Shown here one piece after another: positions 57,217-64,000 of a DNA stretch of 64,000 nt. The translations under genes were made by a program, and so were the position numbers. The notes under the pieces are model-generated. The model was not told the DNA's origin. It made no database searches and saw nothing but the letters and a program-made list of their open reading frames with translations. The first letter of the stretch is position 1, and every line of letters begins with the position of its first letter. Location of the stretch: the NCBI RefSeq assembly GCF_000499845.2, contig NC_023756.2:42843393-42907392 (forward strand), given 5' to 3'. Source of the DNA: Phaseolus vulgaris (taxonomy: Eukaryota; Streptophyta; Magnoliopsida; Fabales; Fabaceae).

Positions 57217-58558
57217 TGTGTATTCAAGGTTTCCTTTTGCTGCATGACCCATCCTAGATGCCAAATCAAGGTAGTAAGATCAAGCACATGATGTGGTTAA
57301 AGGCTTTTGAAAAGTTTTTTAAAGGGTTCTTATAAAGGTGTGATTCAGTACAAAAATAAATCTGTTTTATTAAGAAACAATAGGTTTATTTTTGCTCTGT
57401 TGAAAGGCTTTTCGAAATTCAGTTAGGGCACCAAAGGTAAAGCTCAGTCTGTTATTTCAGTTAAGCTGAGCTGACAGTTTTGTTAACATTTAACATGTTG
57501 TTTTTAGATGTAATATGTTGTTTTCAAAATTGCTCTGAAACTGTTTTTTGAAAAGTGGTTAGAAACTGTTCTCTATAAAATAAAATGCCCTTCTCACATG
57601 AAGGCGAGCTGAACAATCACAGTTTTGACAGAGATACAACATTTCGTGTGTGAAAAAGAGAATTGAAAAGGTTTTACAAAGGTTTTTCAAAAGAGAAATA
57701 CATGTGAGCTTGTTCTTGAAGAACCTTGTGCTGGTTGAAGGTGTTGGTACTGTCTTGGAGCAAATAGAACAACTGGTTTATGTTCTTGCAACACAGTTTC
57801 AGGTGTAATCTTTTCCTTATTCGTTCTTGCAATAGGTATAAGTGTTAGTCACTCTTTGATAGTGTTTCTTGTAGTGCAAGGTGTGCAGAAATAGTGTTTG
57901 TCAGCCTTGTTTGTTGAAGTTCTTGAAGGGTTCAAGAACTGTTGTGTATGTTGTAATTGATTGTATCTGTTTTAATGGATTCCACCTTGGAGTAAGGTGA
58001 ACTGGACGTAGCTCTTGATGAGTGAACCAGTATAAAAATTCACTTGTGTTTCTCTCCTCATCCCTGCACTTAATTCTGAGTTTTCACATAATCTGTCAAG
58101 AAAGGAATCTGTTCTTTTGAATTTAAATCTGTTAACTCTGGACCTGATTGAATTTGCCTTTCTAGCTTGTTAATCAATCTTCTAAACATAAATCAAGCTG
58201 CTGTGTGAATCTGTAATTTGGTAAAAGGGTGAATTGTTTTCCTTGACTGAACTGTGACATTTGTCCATTACTCTAGATGCTTTGTGTTAAGTAAAATTGA
58301 TTAATCCTGTGCTACAAACTACAACTTTATAAGCTGTGAAAGTTAATCAACTTGATCCTGTTATTTCTGCTAGTTGATCTAAACCTTGTTGATCAAGTTT
58401 TGTTTGTGCTAAAGTCATTTGTAAAAACAATCTGTTTCGCTTAAAATCAATCTGTTCTTTTCACCTCTGTTACACTGTAAATCAGCTTCTTTTGCGAAAA
58501 TTTGATAAGCTCAATTCACCCCTCCCCTCTTGAACTTAGACACTGTTTAACTCTAACA
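57217..58558 (+). repeat. Solo LTR inside gag of copia element 2
   Basis: 1342 bp, TG...CA ends, flanked by the 5-bp duplication GTTTC, with no internal domain. The 3' end (CAATTCACCCCTCCCCTCTTGAACTT..., plus strand) resembles the LTR end of its host element read on the minus strand, so it is probably a related Sirevirus in opposite orientation, reduced by LTR-LTR recombination. Confidence 0.82.
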
Positions 58559-59318
58559 GTTTCATCATGTTCAACATCTTCTTTTTCCTTATTGATCTCA
58601 TTCTGTTCACTTACTTTCAGTGCAAGTCCTTTGGGTTTTCTTGCTCTTTGAGTCTCTTGAGCTCCAGCTCATGCTCCATTAATTTCTCAAAGAGTGCAGC
58701 AGTTTACAACTTTGATAGATCACGACTTTCTGATATGACAGTCACCTTGGGTTGCCAGCTTCTATCGAGGCACTTCAGCACTTTTATGTTGAGTTTCTCT
58801 TTGTCATATTCCTTTCCCAAACCAGTAAGGTGATTCACAATATGAGTGAACCTTTTTTGCACATCAGCAATGCTCTCCTCAGGTTGCATTCTAAACAATT
58901 CATATTCTTGGATGAGAGAATGTTTTCTTGATCTCTTCACATCTTCAGTACCCTCATGAGTGACTTCCAAGACCTCCCACATCTCCTTAGCTAACTGCAT
59001 TGGGATATTCTGAAGAATTCATTCGTTGTTAATGAGGAGGTTATGATGTTCTTGGCCACAAGATCATATTGAGCCTTCTTCCTTTCAATCTCATTCCATA
59101 GATCTTAGCTTTGCCACTTCTTCATCCTTGACAACCTGTATTGGCACATAGGGTCCATGGACCACAGCCTCCCAAATTAACGCGTCAATAGATTCCATGA
59201 AAATCTTCATTTTAATTTTCCAAAAATGTTAATTCATTCCATTGAACATAGGTGGTCTATTGACAGAAGATCCCTCAGCAAAAAGCACTTTAAACTCAGA
59301 CATTATTGCAAACAGACT

Positions 59319-60910
59319 TGTTGGGTTCAATAGTGTCAAAGTTCAAGAGGAGAGGGGAGGGGAGGGGGGTGAATTGACCTTTTAAAACTTTCGCACAGAA
59401 TCAGATATTGTCACAGAAAATAAATCGAATTATTTAGCAATTAACATATTTATTTTTATCCTGTTTATTTACTTTAAGGCGTTTATCCCAGTTGAATAAT
59501 CTTTGATTTTAAGTTTGAGTTAGGTGATCTACAGGCAAGGTTCAAATTAATTTTTGCATAATTAAAACAGTGAGCTTCAGCAATTAATCACAATCTTTGA
59601 ATACAGAGTCAATGCTTGTTATTTAAAAACACTTGTCAGATTGTATTATCTTTCACAGAGCATGAAATTCACTGATGTTTCACCACATATGGATTTATGT
59701 CAAAGTTCTTTAGAAAAACAAGAACAGTATAAACATGCCCAGAAAGAACATATTCAATTACAATTGAACAAATTTATTTCTTAACAGTTTAGTTTATTCA
59801 GCAGTTATTGAGTGCAGGGATTATGAGAGAATGAACACAAAGCAATTATACAGGTTCACTCCAATGAGCTACATCCAGTCTTCACCTAATCCAAGGTGAA
59901 ATTCACTAAAACACAATTCAAACAATTACAAAACACCACAGTTCTTGAACCCTACAATAACATGACAAACCTTGCTGAAAAACATTATTCCAACACACAC
60001 AACTCTTCAAGAAACCCTATCAAGAAGAGTTTACAACCACACTTTTACAAGGAATGAAATATGAAACGAATACATCTGATAGAGGATGCAGAAATCTGCC
60101 TTAGACCAGTAGAGATTTCTCACACAGTAGCAGCACCTCTAACCAAGCCTTAGAGTCAACAAAGAACAAGCACACTTTTGATTTGTAAAATCTTTCAAAA
60201 ACACATGCTAATTCTCTGTTGTTAAACTTGTTTTCTCAATTGTATGATTCACCTTTGAACGCAGAAACAAACTCTCTTTTTATAGAAAAACAACTTATAA
60301 CAGATTTTCAAAAAACTGTTAAAGCTGTTATAAAAAGAACATATTGAAAATAAAATGAACATATTTATTTTTAAAAGCAGTTAAAGAATCTGTTATGTGA
60401 AGGAGACTTACTCAAACATTCTGGTGCAATGATAAAACGAAAAAACCTTTTAAGGTAAACATAACACCAGACTAAAAAGAATCTATTCATTTACAAATGA
60501 ACAGATTTATTTTTTAAAACGATAACAAAAAATTCTTAACAAGTAAAACACAGTCATATTGATGGAATGAGGATCTAGTTAAAATACTTGATGCACAAAC
60601 TATGATTTTCAAAAGACTTAGTCAATGCATCAATTTAAAAAAGAATCTATTCATTTAGAAAAGAACATATTCATTTTTTATGTAGTAAGGGTATTTTTGC
60701 AAAACATGTGAAAAACAGTTTCAGAAAACTTGTGTTTGCTCTTATCACATGGTCAGGGGTTAAGAAGTGAGTTACCTAGCAAAAAGCCTACTCTAAATAA
60801 CCACTAAACTATACCTAAGACATTCTTAAAGCAAATGTAAATACAAATGAAATTTACACAAATGGCTTCATCAAACACATGTCTTGAAGAGGCAACAACC
60901 ATCTTTAACA
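59319..60910 (-). repeat. 5' LTR of copia element 2
   Basis: 1592 bp. On the minus strand begins TGTTAAAGATGG and ends ATTGAACCCAACA. No clear initiator tRNA-Met primer-binding site follows; the expected place reads AGTCTGTTTGCAATAATG, probably decayed. Confidence 0.88.
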
Positions 60911-61451
60911 CGTACAAATTCTTTTTTATTGGTATATTAGAGGTTATTAAGTTTTATCTACAAATTTCTTAAGTTAACTATGTATTAATTAACGCATATA
61001 TATATATATATATATATAATTTTTTATTATATTATCAACGGTATATGAAACCAACATCTTCTACGTGTCAATAACTTGAACTTAATTGAAATATTCCTTC
61101 AAAACTTTTAATACCAAAAAAACACATCCATATATGAAAAAGTTATCTAAATAATAAGAAACATATTCCATAAAAAAATAATTAAAGAATACACAATATC
61201 ATACCAAAGTAGTATTTCATCCTTTAATTAACTATTTAATAATTAAAGGATACCCAAAAATAATAATAACAACATAGATATCATCACTTTCGAAAGAAAT
61301 GAAACAGCACAAATCCGTTGTTAAAATTTTTTTTAGGTTTTTATGATAAATTTTTAAAATTAAGAGAGATTTTTATACATCCAAAATTTCTTCAGTGAAG
61401 CTTGAGTTTACATAATCAGTATACTATTAGAAATGCAAAATTAAAGGTTCT
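60911..61451. other. AT-rich 3' flank of Kunitz gene 3
   Basis: Counterpart of about 39752-40571 with deletions near the gene. Contains the microsatellite at 60996-61018. Nothing coding. Confidence 0.75.
60996..61018. repeat. (AT)n microsatellite, unit 3
   Basis: 23 bp of AT alternation; allelic position to the arrays in units 1 and 2. Confidence 0.9.
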
Positions 61452-62069
61452 TTAACCAATATTAATAAGTGAAAAATTAAAGGGGACATTAGTGTGAGAA
61501 TCATCCATCAAAACAAGACGCCTTCCTTCATGATTATCAATTCTCTCAATACTAAAACAAGTGTTGTGGTTAGTGTTGTTGTTGCAGAATGCAAACTTAT
61601 AACCCTCACCATATTTCTTAATCATAAACGTTCCACTTAGGATCTCCTTCCTTGGATGGTCTCCACCCTCACCAATACCAACCCATTTTGTAGGAAAATC
61701 ATCACCAACTACCACCCACTTGGAGGATTCAGCACAATAAAGATGAAAATCAAATTTAATCTCTAATGGTGCCTCTGGCAGTATGACACCTGAGCTTCTT
61801 CCTTCTATGTTGAGTATCAGACCTTCCCCACGATCACAATTTTTTGTAACAACAACTTTGGATCTTGCGTTCCCACCAGAATCTACCTCTACTCCACCAC
61901 CTTGTGGACCATTACGAATAAGTTGTGAAAGAATGTATTGATTAGAAGGAGAAATGGGTAAACCATTTGAGTCCAGGACTTGTTCAGGAACCCTAGAGAA
62001 TGCTAATGGAAGAAAGTTGGAAGTGAAGTGAAGGAAGAAAGAGAGAGTGAGGAATATTGTAGACTTCAT
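61452..62069 (-). CDS. Kunitz-type protease inhibitor, copy 3 (diverged)
   Basis: 205 residues, intronless and intact, same signal peptide and fold signature (VLDSNGLPI...YIL). It is much more diverged than copies 1 and 2 from each other, with changes concentrated at residues 42-85. The canonical first cysteine (C70 in copies 1 and 2) is Ser here (a single-base TGC to TCC change), while a new cysteine appears at 78 (TKNCDRG). The remaining cysteines (112, 162, 171) are kept, and one Gly is inserted at 122. Whether C78 can pair with C112 is unknown. The 63-83 segment is more charged than in the other copies. Likely a secreted inhibitor with altered specificity or stability. Confidence 0.94.
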   Translation of the reverse strand: MKSTIFLTLSFFLHFTSNFLPLAFSRVPEQVLDSNGLPISPSNQYILSQLIRNGPQGGGVEVDSGGNARSKVVVTKNCDRGEGLILNIEGRSSGVILPEAPLEIKFDFHLYCAESSKWVVVGDDFPTKWVGIGEGGDHPRKEILSGTFMIKKYGEGYKFAFCNNNTNHNTCFSIERIDNHEGRRLVLMDDSHTNVPFNFSLINIG

Positions 62070-62106
62070 GGTTTATGATAATGTGTTTAGTTTTGGTTCA
62101 ATCTCC

Positions 62107-62113
62107 TTTTATA
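62107..62113 (-). promoter_or_regulatory. TATA box of Kunitz gene 3
   Basis: TATAAAA on the minus strand in CTTTATAAAAGGAGA, 38 bases before the ATG, like the other copies. Confidence 0.65.
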
Positions 62114-62618
62114 AAGTTTTTTCTAGGTTTACTCATTAATGATTTTTATGAAACTATCACCACATTTATTATTTATTCATGCATTTTATTTTCATTTTTT
62201 ACGAGTTTGTATGTGTGTGTTTGTGTGATGAATGTGCATATATTATATATTTTTATTGGATTCAAAGCTGTTGTGTTTTTATTGATGAATGCATTAATTA
62301 ATATATATGTTTCATAGAATCCAATTTTGAACTTATAAATGTTGGGTCAAATTGCGCTTTTTTTTCCCCTAATAGCGAGATTTTTTGTAACATTTTTTAA
62401 ATAAAAGATGAATAGAAAATTAAGATAAAAATATATGTAGTGACTATTTCTTTAAACGTGAATTACTTACTCGGATGTTTTTCAATTTTGAAAATATTGT
62501 GTTAATTCAATATTCAATTTTAAATTTCACAATTTAATGCAAACACAATTATTTAAAAAAATTAATTACCTATTATTTATACACATAAATCACTCATATT
62601 TTATTATTTATAATTTTT
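62114..62618. other. Kunitz gene 3 upstream region and deletion junction
   Basis: Upstream sequence conserved with copies 1 and 2 to about 62440, then joined to the T-rich unit end (equivalent to about 8175 onward). The RRM frame and its flanks are missing. No gene. Confidence 0.75.
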
Positions 62619-64000
62619 TTATTACAAAGGTAAAATTGTAAATTTATATTTTATATCTTTAAAAAAATTATAAATATTTTATCAACCATTACATTACTCA
62701 CAAATTTCAATCAATTCTTCACATCAATCCAAACACAATCACTTCTTTCACACTTTTCTCTTAAATCTCACACGTTCATTCCCTCAAATATTCATACTTT
62801 GACTTCTCAATTCAAAAGCAACCTTAAAAATAATTTAACGTAAAACTAGAAAAATTATGAGCCTAAACTATAATACCAAGTATAATAATAAGAATATTCT
62901 AATTCCAAATATAATTAGTCAGTGGAAGTATGATTATGTTATAGGAATCTGAAATGTTTTTGAAGGGTCTTTAATTTAAAATTATAGGATTGAATTCAAC
63001 TAGAAAGAGAGAATGGTAATTGAACTTTTACCAATTTTCAAAAGTGAAAAACAAAAGTTTTGGTCAATTTTTTTAACAAGATATCAATAGATCACATTAT
63101 ACTTGGAAAGAAAAATATATTCAAAAGAACAAGACAATTAACAATATATTAATTAAAGAAGATTGAGAGGAAAAAGAACACCAATGATACATATAGTATT
63201 TTTCAATTACTTTAGTTAATTTTATTTACTATTACTTTTAAGTTTTACTAGCAATAAAAAATAAGAAAGAAATCCAAGAATTATTGTCATACAAGACTTG
63301 AGCCTCTCTTATGACATCTTATTAGTTGAAATTTTTTTTATTAATAATGAATTAATCAAATAAAGTAAAACAATTTAGAGGTGTTTTAACTCTTATACAA
63401 AATGTCCAACCTAAACTAGTTTTATATCTGAGGAAATAATTCTTCCATCTTAATTTAAATTCCAAGAATGTATCAGAAAATCCTACCTGTTGTACATTTC
63501 TTCGTTGCAAATTTCATAAATAAGTCTAAATGTCAATCCTAGAAGTTGAGATGAAAAATATTGTAAGAACAAATTGGAAATCTTGTCCAATTTTACAACT
63601 TTATTAGAAAAACAAATCAATACAAAAATACAATCACCTAGAGAAAAAATAAAATACAATAAAACAAGTGATTACTCAAAATGTTCTTATTGTGGCAAGG
63701 TAATGATAAAAAAGAGTTCAAACAATAAGATGAATAAAACATAATGTTTTATGCGAGTTAACAGGTAAATTAATTGAAAAATAATGCAATTTATTTCAAA
63801 CAATTTGATTTTTAAATGAGAGATATATAGTTTTAGAACATAATCATGTTTTTTAAAGTTTTTCCAGCAAAACAAAGATATTTTGTCATAACATACTTGA
63901 AATCACAAAATTCCCAATACTTCTTCAAAAAGCTTCCTAACTTGACATATGATCAAATTAAGGCATAAAAAATACTTAAAAAAAATAAGGATGGAACACA
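62619..64000. repeat. Segmental duplication unit 4, start
   Basis: Matches 1 to about 1400 and 43139-44386 with minor indels; runs off the window. No gene recognised. A further inhibitor copy might lie about 4 kb beyond the window if the array continues. Confidence 0.88.

Larger units (their letters stand above)
56220..59303 (-). pseudogene. copia element 2 gag (broken, split by a solo LTR)
   Basis: Minus strand, starting MSEFKVLFAEG at about 59303, with an early stop; UBN2-type gag region at 59000-58704 (MQLAKEMWEVLEVTHEGTED, YELFRMQPEESIADVQKRF). The frame is then cut by the solo LTR at 58558-57217. After it come two zinc knuckles, CFGCAKTGHIKMDC (about 56985) and CFYCMKSGHISRSC (about 56290), separated by a coiled-coil, Ser/Glu-rich stretch (56948-56330; SESDNYDQLLAAFKETHDE-like region). 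Frameshifts separate these parts. Two knuckles and a long gag are typical of Sireviruses. Non-functional. Confidence 0.82.
50086..60910 (-). mobile_element. Sirevirus-like Ty1/copia element 2 (inverted) with extra 3' ORF
   Basis: Minus-strand element: 5' LTR 60910-59319, gag, protease/integrase, RT, RNase H remnant, extra ORF (53299-52004), purine tracts, 3' LTR 51679-50086. LTRs are 1592 and 1594 bp with TGTT...AACA ends. Two CCHC knuckles, a long gag, YVDDIIFGS and MCARFQ motifs and repeated purine tracts (for example AAAGGGGGAG on the minus strand at about 51860) fit the Sirevirus lineage. Many stops and deletions; a solo LTR lies inside gag. Confidence 0.88.
43139..62618. repeat. Segmental duplication unit 3 (interrupted)
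   Basis: 43139-44386 matches 1-1370. After the first copia insertion, 49540-50085 matches about 3990-4520. After the second copia insertion, 60911-62440 matches the microsatellite, Kunitz gene and upstream region. A deletion joins about 62440 directly to the end of the unit, removing the RRM frame. The truncated copia fragment of units 1 and 2 is absent. Confidence 0.85.

Noticed and set aside
1..64000. tRNA, rRNA or snRNA genes
   Set aside because: No cloverleaf-sized or rRNA-like sequence was recognised. The only tRNA-related matches are primer-binding sites of LTR elements.

Overview
This is plant nuclear DNA, most likely from a phaseoloid legume (Phaseolus/Vigna type). The genus is inferred from the style of the Kunitz inhibitors and retroelements and was not tested. 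There are no bacterial features. Host coding capacity is small: three paralogous Kunitz-type protease inhibitor genes, all on the minus strand (5214-5828, 40572-41186, 61452-62069), each with a signal peptide and a TATA box just upstream. Almost everything else is transposable elements or AT-rich non-coding DNA.

Layout. The backbone is a head-to-tail segmental duplication of roughly 8.3 kb. The same landmark sequence starts at 1, 8347, 43139 and 62619, giving unit 1 (1-8346), unit 2 (8347-8596 plus about 36655-43138), unit 3 (43139-62618) and the start of unit 4 (62619-64000). Each complete unit carries one inhibitor gene. Units 1 and 2 also carry a truncated copia fragment and an RRM-domain reading frame of LINE-ORF1 type. 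Unit 2 is split by a retroelement nest of about 28 kb, and unit 3 by two copia elements.

The nest (8597 to about 36650) reads as follows. First comes a gag-only LTR element (8597-13216) whose 3' LTR is cut short. Next is an inverted, decayed Ty3/gypsy element of Tat type (element B, 13217-15116 and 34157 to about 36176). Inside B lies a 19-kb Tat-type element (15117-34156, target duplication CCACC). Inside that lie a CACTA transposon (19374-21850, target duplication CAC), which interrupts the integrase and carries an intron-containing fragment of an oligopeptide-transporter gene, and a complete gag-protease element without reverse transcriptase (23289-28733, target duplication GAAGG). The large Tat element has a gene antisense to pol, with two introns and its own promoter-like region. 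A relic of the same antisense gene, with a recognisably similar upstream region, survives in element B.

Unit 3 contains a 4.6-kb copia element (44387-48984, target duplication CTTAC, TATTA...TAATA termini) and a 10.8-kb inverted Sirevirus-like copia element (50086-60910). The latter has an extra 3' ORF with a putative plant transposon-protein domain and a solo LTR (57217-58558, target duplication GTTTC) inside its gag. All retroelement pol genes seen here are broken by stops, frameshifts or deletions. I found no clearly new biological system. The strongest leads are the antisense Tat gene, the transporter fragment in the CACTA element, the pair of gag-only elements with a conserved hairpin before the 3' LTR, and the relocated first cysteine in the third inhibitor.
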